A stretch of 64,000 bases of DNA from Trebouxia sp. TZW2008 (taxonomy: Eukaryota; Chlorophyta; Trebouxiophyceae; Trebouxiales; Trebouxiaceae). Positions within the stretch are counted from its first letter, which is position 1; each line of letters opens with the position of its first letter. Below, piece by piece: positions 25,101 through 33,966 of the stretch. The position numbers were made by a program, and so were the translations under genes. The notes under the pieces were generated by a model that worked only from the letters and a program-made list of their open reading frames with translations, was not told the origin of the DNA and ran no database searches. The stretch covers positions 157,188 to 221,187 of the forward strand of contig BDIU01000034.1 of NCBI GenBank assembly GCA_002118135.1, given 5' to 3'.

Positions 25101-25763
25101 ATGCCTTTCCTCCCATACGCGCTCTGAAACAACAGTTTGCATTGTGCAGGTACTAGAAGCTGCAGTGATTGCCATTCCTCACCCCAAGTGGACAGAGCGG
25201 CCCTTGCTAGTGGTTGTACAAGACCCCAAAGCTAAGCTCACAAAAGAGGACATGCTTCGCTTCCTTCAGGTATTTTGAGTCAGCACCTGATTAGAGTTGG
25301 CAAAAATGCAAATGCCCTCAGACTGAATTGCACAATCTCCACCTGCGACATTCAAGCTTGACTTGGCCAGGAATATGCGAATGCTCAGCTCCTTACCACT
25401 TGCCTTTGCTTCGCCATTGTGTCAGTTCATGTGCTCACGTAAAGCAATGTGTTGCGCTTCTGATGCCTGTTTACAAAACAAGAAACGCACCTACGCTGTC
25501 AGGCGTGTTTGAGACGCCTCAGATAGACTATGGCTTCTTTTGTCTGCTCTTCAGAAGCGAGCCAAATCTCATGCAGATGGGATCTCTATGGCCTGTTTTG
25601 ACACACTTTATGCTTGCAAATGCAGGGCAAGATTGCAAAGTGGTGGATTCCAGACGATGTAGTCTTTGTCAAGGAAATCCCACACACAGCCACTGGCAAA
25701 ATCTATAAGCTGCAACTGCGCAAAGACTTCAAGGACTACAAATTTCCTACAAATAAGCTGTGA
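19146..25763 (+). CDS. Acyl-CoA synthetase (AMP-forming, medium/long-chain AAE type), 11 exons
   Basis: Activates a fatty acid to acyl-CoA via an acyl-AMP intermediate. Exons 19146-19330, 19445-19501, 19679-19726, 20047-20248, 20835-20930, 21575-21749, 22322-22587, 23281-23460, 24472-24645, 25150-25269 and 25626-25763 join in phase to 546 residues, the usual length. Motifs: P-loop [11 protein letters not shown] (187-197), [11 protein letters not shown]5 motif WGMTETSP (from 328), WFSTGD (415-420), hinge [15 protein letters not shown] (432-446), and catalytic Lys in TATGK (526). The protein ends NKL, a possible weak PTS1 peroxisomal signal (inference). Intron 4 appears to use a GC donor (CAG/GCAAGT at 20249). 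Exons 6, 7, 8 and 9 are surrounded by decayed copies of their own edges, which make up much of the gene's length. A TGTAA at 25934 may be the poly(A) signal. Confidence 0.93.
21180..21435 (+). repeat. Two decayed copies of synthetase exon 6 acceptor edge
   Basis: ATGCAG then GGCCTGCTTCCTGCATGCC at 21185 (internal deletion), and CTGCAG then GGCGCACTGTACAGCCTC at 21378, match the genuine exon start GGCGTGTTGTACAGCCAC at 21575. The spacings are 193 and 197 bp. The second copy has an in-frame TGA after [13 protein letters not shown]. Confidence 0.85.
21928..21990 (+). repeat. Decayed copy of the interior of synthetase exon 6
   Basis: The CTTCTGTGCCAT...TGTTCCATGCC...CCTGGGGCTTGGTCTT sequence repeats the part of exon 6 coding [17 protein letters not shown], with a frame-breaking change after the first few codons. 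It lies downstream of the exon in its intron. Confidence 0.8.
22124..22305 (+). repeat. Decayed copy of synthetase exon 7 acceptor half
   Basis: From 22141 the sequence ATCCAAATCTGGCTGGTGC, then a TGTACAACACC...GTGTGCCCACAGTCTTCCC block, matches exon 7 from 22322 over about 130 nt at an offset of 181 bp. Several indels destroy the frame. Confidence 0.82.
22655..22757 (+). repeat. Decayed copy of synthetase exon 7 donor half
   Basis: GAGGAGTTTGACAGCATGGG ... GCCTGGGGTATGACAAAGAC ... GGCTGTCTCAAGGTG repeats the end of exon 7 ([20 protein letters not shown] and CLK with donor) downstream of the real donor at 22588. It is about 88% identical by eye. Confidence 0.85.
22788..22890. repeat. TGTGC/CGTGC pentanucleotide microsatellite
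   Basis: About twenty units of TGTGC, with many T-to-C changes to CGTGC, sit in the intron between exons 7 and 8 of the synthetase gene. Confidence 0.95.
22955..23195 (+). repeat. Two decayed copies of synthetase exon 8 acceptor edge
   Basis: Acceptors followed by GGGAGTCAAGGGGCACTGAG (22961) and GGCAGTCAAGGGCAACTGAG (23122) copy exon 8 (GGAAGCCAAGGACCCCTGAG, 23281). The periods are 161 and 159 bp. The second copy carries a TAG in the WYRQS region. Confidence 0.88.
23540..23805 (+). repeat. Two decayed copies of synthetase exon 8 donor half
   Basis: The block coding [16 protein letters not shown]...KAYFR is repeated at about 23541-23620 and 23705-23795, offset 154 and ~326 bp from the genuine one. 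Purine-rich insertions lie between. In the last copy CTGCAA became CTGTAA, a stop. Only the real donor (23461) directly follows an intact exon. Confidence 0.87.
23800..24471 (+). repeat. Array of about six decayed copies of synthetase exon 9 acceptor edge
   Basis: Copies start after CTGCAG at 23897, 24029, 24153, 24282 and 24413, ahead of the genuine exon at 24472. A further partial copy without its acceptor lies near 23815. Spacings are 132, 124, 129, 131 and 59 bp. Each contains variants of [14 protein letters not shown]...GYMRITD code, plus the preceding intron run ATGACTTTGCTTGACAG. All except the genuine one lose frame or the adenylate-binding D-R-S-K-D part. Confidence 0.9.
24943..25112. 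repeat. Intronic tandem duplication flanking a G-run
   Basis: GTAGCAGTGTGAGGAATTAG ... CTAGCAATGCCTTT occurs twice, about 119 bp apart, in the intron between exons 9 and 10 of the synthetase. A ten-base G run precedes the second copy. This unit carries no exon sequence. Confidence 0.85.
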
Positions 25764-26204
25764 TCAAGCGGAAAATTTGAGACTCAGCAGTCACTTGGGC
25801 GTGAGAGTAGCAGTTCCACCACTCACACCTACACTGATGCACATGCTGTACAATTTTGCACAGAGTATAGAGTTTACAGTTGCTGCTGCTGATGCATCCA
25901 GCCAATAATCTGTGATCGCACAGCTGTGTTGTGTGTAATGCATTGTGGCTGTCAGAGTCGACCATTCCCAATGCTTGGTAAAGTTCAGTTGTGTGTGATG
26001 CAACTGTTGATGCTGACCTTGGGACATGATCATGACACATTACTAAATTTCATGTGCTGATGTATGCTGGACTGCTGATTATCATCACAGGCCGCTGACA
26101 TGGCCCTGCGTTGTTCATTGCATGGTGGTCTAGCTTTGCTCAGGGTCACTGTAGTGTTGGTCATCAGTTTTGAACTCATCTATGTTCCAATGCTTCTGAA
26201 CGAA
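25764..26204. other. Convergent 3' intergenic region (synthetase + / transporter -)
   Basis: No coding sequence seen. It holds both 3' UTRs. A plus-strand TGTAA at 25934-25938, 171 nt after the synthetase stop, fits the green-algal poly(A) signal. Confidence 0.5.
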
Positions 26205-28742
26205 TCACTTGTTGAGCAAGGATGATTGGCTGACTACACGTTTTAGTTTGGACAGTATGGCAGGCTTTTCAGTAGGATCTTTGACAACCAACACCAGACC
26301 AGCTATGACGCCAATGGCTCCCACATCCCATATGCTAGCCTCCTCGCCTAGCACTACAAAAGCCAAAACGGCTCCCACAAAGGGCTGTAAACACTGGAAG
26401 GCTGCCACCTGTACATGTATGACAAAGTCTTGTCCGTGACAGGAGCTAGTGTAGCATTGATTGTGCACAATCATAATGAGCTGCTGGCACCCCACAGTAC
26501 CTTGCTGGCATGCTTCAGTGCAAAATACGTCATATGTTTTGGCACACTTGACAATGGAAATATGCCTGCTAGCAATGCTTTGTGACCTGGGAAGCTGGCA
26601 GGTATTGAGTGGCTCATGTGACCACATAGGGACCAATCACAGGGCACACAATCACCCAGTCAGCCAGAGGGTCCAACAAGGGGGACATCAAACGCTGTGA
26701 AAATTGCAATGCTATGATGCAAAACAGTCACCTGGGAAGCTAGCAGGTACTGAGTGGCCCATGTGACCACATAGCACCCAACCACAGAGCACACCACAAC
26801 GCAGTAAGCCAAGGGCCCAACAGACAATGTCAATCATGAAAGTAACGCAAAACAATCACCTGAGAGGCTGGTAGGTACTGGGTAGCCCATGTGACCACAT
26901 AGTATCCAATCACAGAGCACACAACCACCCAGTAAGCCAAAGGGCCCAACATGATACTGGGCAGCCACCAGTCCTTCTGGTCCACAACTGCAGCAGCAGC
27001 TGCGCCCATGCAGACAGCTGCAGTGATGTAAGCCCAAGCCGCCACACACATGGGCGGGTACTTGAGTACCAGTTGCTTTGCAGTGATGAAGTAGACTGCC
27101 ATGGCCATGGTGTTAGCTGCCAGGCATGCATTGCCCATCAGCATTCTGTGTCCCTCTGCTGCTGTGTGATGCTGACTGCTGGCTCCGCCTGCCACCTGTG
27201 CACCACACAGTGATAAAATCAATGATAATGAGAACAATAACAATAATGATTATAATGATAATAATAATAATAAATAACACATTGCAGCACATGTGCTACT
27301 TGACTGCTGGCTCCGCCTGCCACCTGTGCAACACACAGTGATAATAATCAGTTGTGATTCACGATTCTCTTCATTTCAGTGATTGATGATGTAAAAGACC
27401 TATGTATTGGGTACACATGCTGAGGCATCAGATATGCACACAGCTAGCTGAGCAGCTAGACGAGCAGCTAGATGCTCCAAGCATACAGCTAGATGATGTA
27501 TGCTTAGGTGTATGTATGCCTAGATGTTTGATCTACAGGAATGGCGCTTACCATACAGACAGAGCCAATGACTGCAAAGCCAATGCCAGCAAACTTCTGC
27601 AGGGAGCCTGACTCCAGTCTGAGGCAGACTGCCAACATAGCTGTGAAGACTGGGATTGTTGGCTGCATGCATGTTGCCACCAGCACTCCTGACAGTGAGA
27701 TGCCAAGGATGTACATCAGCTGATTGAAGAACAGGCAGACGCCTAGAGCAGTAACGTGCAGCAGGTCACTGCGCTTGGGCAGTATCCCTGCAAGACAAGC
27801 TCAAATTGATTCTGGGTTTTGCCAAGGATGTACATCAGCTGGTTGAAGAAGAGGCAGACGCCTAGAGCAGTGACGTGCAGCAGGTCACTGCGCTTGAGCA
27901 GTATTCCTGCAAGACAGGCCAAGTTGATTCTGGTTTGGTAGTTGGTGCTTGAGACAAGTCTGCGCTGCTAGGAGTCATAACAGGAGCCTCCAACTAAAGA
28001 GACAGCCCAGGATGGTGCTTGACATTGTCATTCATTCAATCATTCTAAATGTATGCTAGGCAGGCTCAGAAGGCCCAGACAGGTATGTACTGAAGCAATC
28101 AACTGTCTCCAACCAGTTTGGTCCTGTGAGATCCTAAACCACGTCAACTGTGCGTGAAGGGAGATGAGATGAGATCCTCATAAACGGTCGACATTGTGCA
28201 GTGTATGCCTGAAATGATGTCATCAAGTGAGGACAAAGTCCATTTGCAGGATGATGTTGCAGAGTGCTCACGAGAGGAAGCCCATGCCATGCTGCACATG
28301 ATTGGACCAGCAATTGCTTCTCTGACAAAAGCATAGACAATGGGGTGGAAGTGCTGTCCTCGCGTGCTGTCCACTGCTCTCAAAGCCCTTTTGAGGTATA
28401 CAGAGCCGCAGCAGAACGCAATCTGAGTGATTGCCAGCGCGATCTGACATTTCCATGCCTTGACTGGGGGAACTACAGTGCGTGTGCAGCTTCAACAGGT
28501 GCTTAGACAGCATCAAGCAGATACACAGAAAGTGTGCAGAGCAGCAGCATAATGTAAGTTCTCCAGTGCTTGGAGTAGCAAAAGGCACACTGAAAACCGA
28601 CTACAGACTTACGTTTGGGTCTCGGTGTGTCAGGGGAGATCGAGGCTTTGCTCAACCGGTTGAAAGGGGTAAGCGACTCGAGGTCTAGAGAGGCTGTTCT
28701 ATGCTGCGTGCTCGACCGGTAAGGGCCGGAGGACTCGGTCAT
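26205..28742 (-). CDS. EamA/DMT-family transporter, WAT1-like, 5 exons
   Basis: Predicted ten-helix carrier of the drug/metabolite transporter superfamily. Exons 28742-28613, 28463-28272, 27787-27552, 27195-26860 and 26408-26205 join in phase to 365 residues. A 40-residue Ser/Thr/Pro-rich N tail is followed by ALAITQIAFCCGSVYLKRAL and HPIVYAFVREAIAGPIM (helices 1-2, with the Arg typical of the first EamA repeat). Then comes LFFNQLMYILGISLSG...ATCMQPTIPVFTAMLA. The second EamA half has LAANTMAMAVYFITAKQL, YPPMCVAAWAYI and VAAFQCLQPFVGAVLAFVV. Plant WAT1/UMAMIT proteins match this order and carry auxin or amino acids; the substrate here is unknown. It is divergent from DCP2. Exons 3 and 4 have copied edges in the introns. 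Confidence 0.88.
26580..26850 (-). repeat. Two decayed copies of transporter exon 4 donor end
   Basis: Minus-strand copies of the GYYVVTWATQYLPASQ-coding end, each with a GTGA donor, lie at about 26587-26690 and 26732-26830, downstream of the true donor (26859). Offsets are 145 and 128 bp. Both carry substitutions and small deletions. Confidence 0.85.
27215..27345. repeat. AAT/ATA-rich microsatellite and a copy of transporter exon 4 acceptor
   Basis: 27215-27278 is an AT-rich simple repeat (AATGATAATAATAAT). 27290-27345 repeats the minus-strand acceptor edge of exon 4 (CACAG then GTGGCAGGCGGAGCCAGCAG). Its acceptor junction is at 27323, 128 bp upstream of the genuine one at 27195. The AT repeat sits between the two copies. 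Confidence 0.8.
27818..27912 (-). repeat. Near-identical copy of transporter exon 3 acceptor edge
   Basis: About 88 nt coding LLKRSDLLHVTALGVCLFFN (here shortened), with a TTGCAG acceptor at 27906, duplicate exon 3 (start 27787) at an offset of 119 bp. There are very few differences, so the duplication is young. It ends after MYILG-type code without a donor. Confidence 0.87.
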
Positions 28743-29124
28743 AAAGCGATGTCACAACTTCATTTCGCTGCTACTGCGAGGCCGCGACTGGCGCTGACCG
28801 CTTAGATCGACCGAGAACCACCATATCACTCTTCCCGGTGCGCGTCGTCTGAGCATGCTAACGGCTGAGTGCCAGGGCGTCTTGAGGATTATGCAGCAAA
28901 TTGCGAATGCAGCAGGCTTCACTCCATTGCGGCAGGAGCATGAAGTTGCGTTCAACGAAGATGCGCCCTGAGAACAGAACTTAGGTGCACGTGCGACTTT
29001 TCTGCACGTGAGGCACAATTTCACTGAGCACCAATAACCGTGCTGCGCAGCGCTGCTCCGTGGCTTGATCGAGCAACAAGTCTCTCAGCAATCAGCATCC
29101 CATGTACAGTGGCATGCATGCGGC
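28743..29124. promoter_or_regulatory. Shared divergent promoter region of the EamA transporter (-) and DCP2 (+)
   Basis: Only 382 bp separate the opposite start codons, so both promoters and 5' UTRs overlap or abut. A minus-strand open frame (29024-28752) ends just before the transporter ATG, but it has no protein motifs and is likely a chance 5' UTR frame. No TATA box was identified. Confidence 0.5.
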
Positions 29125-32100
29125 ATGACGGCTAATCTCAAGCCCAGTACGGAACTGCTCGAAGATCTGTGCACCCGCTTTATTCTAAACGTCCCTGCAG
29201 AGGAACTCGAGTGCGTGCTTTGGTATGCATACATGTGTAAGAGGTGCACAGCTGAGAGATTGCTCGTGTACAGGTCTTTTCAGCGACTACTATTCCTAGT
29301 AGAACAAGCTCACTGGTTTTACGAAGTGAGTATAGCAGCATGTCAACCAGGTGCAGAATTAAACAGGTTATCTCCAGTCATATTGTTTCCTTCAGGACTT
29401 CAGCAGAGAGAAAGATCTGAGGCTTCGATCATACTCCCTCAAACAGTTTGTTGCCCTTATATTCAGGTCACATCCCATCCGCTTGCAAGCTTTGCACTGA
29501 GCACAAGCAGGTTTATGTTTTTGTTTCCTGGCCTTGCATGATGCAATGTCTCAAGCGAAGAAAGTCGTCCATCACCAATCTATGCGTGACCCTCAGGCTG
29601 CACAACAATTTGCATTTGCTTTGCAACAAATGCCAGCTAATGTTTTGCAGAACAAACTTGTTTTACAGTGTCGTCAAATGCCTGACTTGCTTTGCAACGT
29701 CTTGCAAGCTGTGAGAACGGCTAGTCACAGTAGACAAGCTGAGCTGTAAAGTATCAACACCTGAATTAGGTGTATTGTGGCAGCTGAGCACCTTTGCAGC
29801 CTGTGCAAGCTGTACAATAGCCAATCATCAGCAATGTCAACAATCAATCAACCATCATCGATCAACTATCATCAATCATCCATCATCAACCAGCAGGATT
29901 GCCTAGCATCTACAATCATCATGCCAATCATGATCAATCATCATCACCAATCATCATGAACCAATCATCAGCAATGTCAATCATCATCAAGCAATCATCA
30001 TCAATCATCAGCATTGCCTATCATCTACAATCATCATGCCAATCATGATGACACATCATCAATCATCAATCATTATGAGCCATCGTCATCAATGTCAAGC
30101 TGTGACACAGCAAAACCTGTGTCCATTGTGTTGCTGCAGCCCAGTGCCTGGCCTACAGCCATACCAACAGCAGCTCAAGGAAATCTACTGGTGTTTCAAT
30201 GCATACAAGCAGAGCATACCCACCGTGGGTGCTATCAATCATTGGCAATGTCAAACTGTGACACAGCAAATCCTGTGTCCAATGTGTTGCTGCAGCCAAG
30301 TGCCTGGCCTACAGCCATATCAACATCAGCTTGAGGAAATCTACTGGCGCTTCAAAGCGTACAAGCAGACTATACCCACCATGGGTGCCATCAATCATCA
30401 GCAATGTCAAACTGTGACACAGCAAACCCTGTGCTCAATCTGTTGCTGCAGTCAAGTGCCTGGCCTACAGCCATATCAACATCAGCTCGAGGAAATCTAT
30501 TGGCGCTTCAATGCATACAAGCAGACCATACCCACCATGGGTGCCATAATTTTGGAGCCAAATATGGAGAAGTGCCTGTTAGTCAAGGGTTGGCGGGCTG
30601 CGGACGGTTGGGGTTTCCCAACAGGCAAAATCAACAAAGATGAAAGAGATCACGACTGTGCTGTTCGAGAGGCAAGGTGCATCTTGCTTCAACAGCTGCT
30701 ATTTTGCTGAGTTGCTATTGTGCATTTTCACTTCATGTACAGCCATGATCATGAGTGTCCATTGTGTCTTACATAGTTGAAGTCAGTGAATCACCATACT
30801 CTTCCTTTCAGTGATTGATACTGTAGATTTCTTGCACATTGGGTATCACGTGTTGACCTCAACATATTGCGCATTTTCACACTTTTCACTGCACCTCAGC
30901 GATGCAGTCTCTGAGGTACTGCGTATTGCATGTTACGTAATGCGTATTGTGTATTATGTATGGTGATTCACTGGATGAAGTTCACGCTGTGCTTCAATCT
31001 GCACATGTGGCTTATTAATAAGCATGTTCAGTCAGTCTCATGAGTCTTGCATGAAAGCACTGTCATCCTGCAAGTGACTAGCATCAGAACTTTGCATTGG
31101 TCTTCACTCCATGTCCTTGTACCTGTGTCAGCTCATGTTCATCAGACAGACACAACCTGGCATCTGTTACTGCTGTCCAGATGCATGACACCAGTATCAG
31201 CAATTGTCATGCTTATGCAAAGTTGCTTCCTAGACCAGACTGCATGCTACAGGTGTTGGAGGAACCTGATTCTGATACTGAATTCTGCCTAAGGAGCAAT
31301 GATTTTGTTGAGATCCAGCACCATCATCACCAGTAATTGTCATGCCTGTACAAAGCTGCTTTCTGAATCAGGCTGCATGCTACAGGTCTTGGAAGAAACT
31401 GGGTTTGATGTTGGATCCCGTCTAAGGAGCAATGACTACATTGAGATCCACCTGCAGGAAAAGCGCAGCAGGCTGTACATCATTCAAGGGGTAAGCGCCT
31501 CACATCATGAGTTCATCATGTCCTGTGTCCAGCTTGTAGTATCTGCCTGCATTTACCTTTCAGCTGGATTTAGCTGTGTCGGCCTGGTCCATTGCACTTG
31601 CTGAGCAACTTGGTGCTGCAGTCATCCCCAGCATTGCACTGATTGCCCCTGTTGAACCTAAGCATCAGAACAGCTGTGCCATTGCATGTTCCAGGTGTCA
31701 GAGTCCACACCTTTTGCCCCGATAGCCCGTAAGGAGATTGGTGCTCTGGCCTGGCACATAGTGAATGAGCTACCCATGACCAAAGAGCAGTCAGCCATGG
31801 TAAGCACAATACTGTCTCCGCCGCCCTTGCCCAAATGCATACGTCCAGACTGTTGCCAGCGCTATTCCAAAGCGACTCCTGCAAGCCGCTTCCACTCCCT
31901 GAACTATGGCTTTCCTATCTCCCCTGACACATTGAAAATTCGTTGCTTTTCGTGCAAGCGCTGTGTGCTCACATTTGGCGTGATATTCGGTGAGGGCCAA
32001 AGCAAAAGCTTTGCGCTCTATCTGCTGAGCAGACAATACCATTATTCTTGCCTGTCGCTCGTTTCTTGCAAACAATACTACATGCCTGCTGCAAGACCTT

Positions 32101-33354
32101 TGATTGGGAGTCTCAATTTGGGATCTGCAGCCTGCAGCCTTTGCATTGAAATCGCCCACTATTGGCTGCTGGCAAGATAGTGCACGTACTGTTGACAAGA
32201 TGGCCATGCTGCCTCATCTCTTCTGCATCTGTTGCCAATCAGCAAGCATCAGCAGGAGCTGATTGATTTTGACTGTGACAGACATCGCCCAACTCATGAT
32301 GGTGCTAGATCTCTCAGGTACAGAAGTTACAGGGGAGCATGGGACGCTTGTAGACATGCTGGGCACTGTTATTCTGTGTGTGGTTGACTACATGCCAAAC
32401 CCAATCTGCTAAGTGCATGAAAACAGGCACACTGCAAGGCATGAGTGGATATGCTGGATACATGTCTTCTGTGTGAGGTTGAGTACTTGCCAAACCCAAT
32501 TTGCTCAGTGCATCAAGGCAGACACAGTGCATATCATGTTGAGACATGCTGGGCACAAGTGCTCTGTGTGAGCTTGAGTTCATTCCAAGCGCGCTTTGCT
32601 AAGTACATCAAGGCAGGCATAGTGCACAGCATTTTTAGACATGCTGGGCACAAGTCTTCTGTGTGAGGTCTGCCATGCGCCAGACTCAACCTATTTGCAA
32701 ATTGGAGCACAGCAGACATAATCCAACAGGTGTGTGCACATACAGGCCTTCTGCACAACCTTCGTGTTTTGACTTACTACCAAAACGGGAGATGTTCTGG
32801 CACAACCTCCTGTTTCCAGGCTGCCAAAAAAAATGTTCACCAGAAATCTTCTGATGGGATGTTATAGCTGAAGGTGGCCATCATTGCTAAGGGCAGCGTC
32901 TGTGCAGGTGTATACGACAGAGGAAGGCTTGCGCCACAAGTTCTTTCGTGTGTACCCGTACATCAAGCAGCTGCGGCGCTGGATCAAGAACAAACGGCGT
33001 GAACAAGCTGCAGCCAGAAAGGCAGGCACCATGCCAGAATTGGATATTGCAACAGTGCCTATCATTGCTGACACAAGGAATGATCAGCAGAAGAAACATC
33101 ACAGGCAAGAGCCTGGCATACACGCAGCTTTGTCTGAAGGAGCTACTCACCAGCAAGCATCCTCAAATCAAGGCCTGGTGCCTGAACTGCCATCTGTAGC
33201 ACATGCCAGCTCAGAGTCTGTGCCTATGCCTGCTCCTGTGACTCATTGCAGTGCACCTGAGCAACCGGGGCAGCAATGGCTGAATTTCAGACTGGATCAG
33301 GCAACGATACTGCAGCATCTGAAGTTTCCTGCAGCACTGCAAACAGCTGCTTGA
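29125..33354 (+). CDS. DCP2: mRNA-decapping enzyme subunit 2 (Nudix hydrolase), 7 exons
   Basis: Removes the m7G cap from mRNA in the cytosol/P-bodies, committing it to 5'-3' decay. Exons 29125-29210, 29274-29325, 29396-29466, 30452-30671, 31386-31490, 31695-31799 and 32908-33354 join in phase to 361 residues. The N-terminal regulatory domain has [19 protein letters not shown] and [18 protein letters not shown]-like IPTMGAIIL leads into the Nudix fold. The Nudix box is complete at 128-150: Gly, five residues, Glu134, seven residues, then REVLEETGF. Box B region [17 protein letters not shown] follows, then a low-complexity tail of about 110 residues. Intron 4 begins GC (GAG/GCAAGG at 30672). 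Exons 4 and 5 have upstream copies of their acceptor edges. Confidence 0.94.
29815..30095. repeat. CAATCATCA-type low-complexity tract
   Basis: About 280 bp built from permutations of ATCATCAAT, AATCATCAGC and similar units, in the intron before DCP2 exon 4. It is a degenerate 9-10 bp satellite without coding potential. Confidence 0.9.
30100..30445 (+). repeat. Two tandem copies of DCP2 exon 4 acceptor half (156 bp unit)
   Basis: Acceptors at 30139 and 30295, each followed by VPGLQPYQ(Q/H)QL(K/E)EIYW code, are exactly 156 and 156 bp from each other and from the genuine exon start (30452). The unit includes the intron part (TGTGACACAGCAAA...GTTGCTGCAG) and about 95 nt of exon up to the IPTMGAI code. 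The copies remain largely open. Confidence 0.92.
31190..31330 (+). repeat. Decayed copy of DCP2 exon 5 acceptor edge
   Basis: TGCATGCTACAG at 31252, followed by code resembling [11 protein letters not shown]...RSNDFVEIQ, copies exon 5 ([21 protein letters not shown], 31386) at an offset of 133 bp. The upstream intron run is included. Confidence 0.87.
32330..32740. repeat. Intronic satellite of about four ~100 bp units in DCP2
   Basis: The phrase ACATGCTGGGCACAAG(T) CTTCTGTGTGAGGTTGAGT ... CCAAACCCAATTTGCTCAGT ... CATCAAGGCAGGCA recurs near 32356, 32449, 32544 and 32640. Unlike the exon-edge arrays, it does not match a neighbouring exon that I can see. Confidence 0.85.
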
Positions 33355-33966
33355 GGGTGATGTACAGAGTTTCAATTTTTCGCTGCAAGGCAAAAAGCTC
33401 TGTGACTCATTTTGTTTGACCGAGGCTTGCCTGACAACTCACGTCACAGATTCACGGCTGGCGAGTGCATAAGCTATCGTCAATGTATATGCCCATTTTG
33501 GCCAAAATAACGGCGTGTGTCCCAGTGGCAGATGGCATGTGCATGCTTATTTAGATTTGTGCCTCGACATTTGGCTTTGCCCTTGCCTTCGCAAATCCAT
33601 TTGTCAAATATTGACACAAGGCCTGAGATGTCGATTTCACAACTGCCAGCAAGCAAGTCGGCGCCATGGAGTGCCACTGAATAGATGTTAGGAGCAATCC
33701 CATCATTGCAAGTCTTGTGACTTAATGCACCTGCAAACACTTACTCAGCTTCCAGGGCAGGGCTGAGGGCGCTGACATTCCATGGGGCGTCGAGTACACC
33801 AGCTAGTGCCGTGCAAGCTTGCGCTCGCGCAACTTTGACCCTGGTCTAGTCTGTATCGAGTTGTGCGCATTTCCCAGAGATCGGTTGTCGCGCATTGCCC
33901 CCACTATCACAACCCGGCGTGTCTCCAACTGCTACGCCTGTGATCTGTACCTACATATAAGCACAT
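33355..33966. other. Intergenic: DCP2 3' UTR and RPN1 promoter
   Basis: No gene called. A minus-strand open frame (33740-33480) codes a composition-plausible 86-residue peptide ending HWDTRRYFGQNGHIH, but it has no recognised domain and overlaps the expected DCP2 3' UTR. No TGTAA was found in this stretch. Confidence 0.4.

Noticed and set aside
29534..29749. Gln-rich open frame ([13 protein letters not shown]...) in DCP2 intron 3 as an extra exon
   Set aside because: DCP2 exon 3 joins exon 4 in phase without it and matches the family there. Including it would insert residues into the conserved regulatory domain and end in a stop.
33480..33740. Small minus-strand gene between DCP2 and RPN1
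   Set aside because: Open for 86 codons but without a recognisable domain, splice structure or promoter room. It lies in the expected DCP2 3' UTR.
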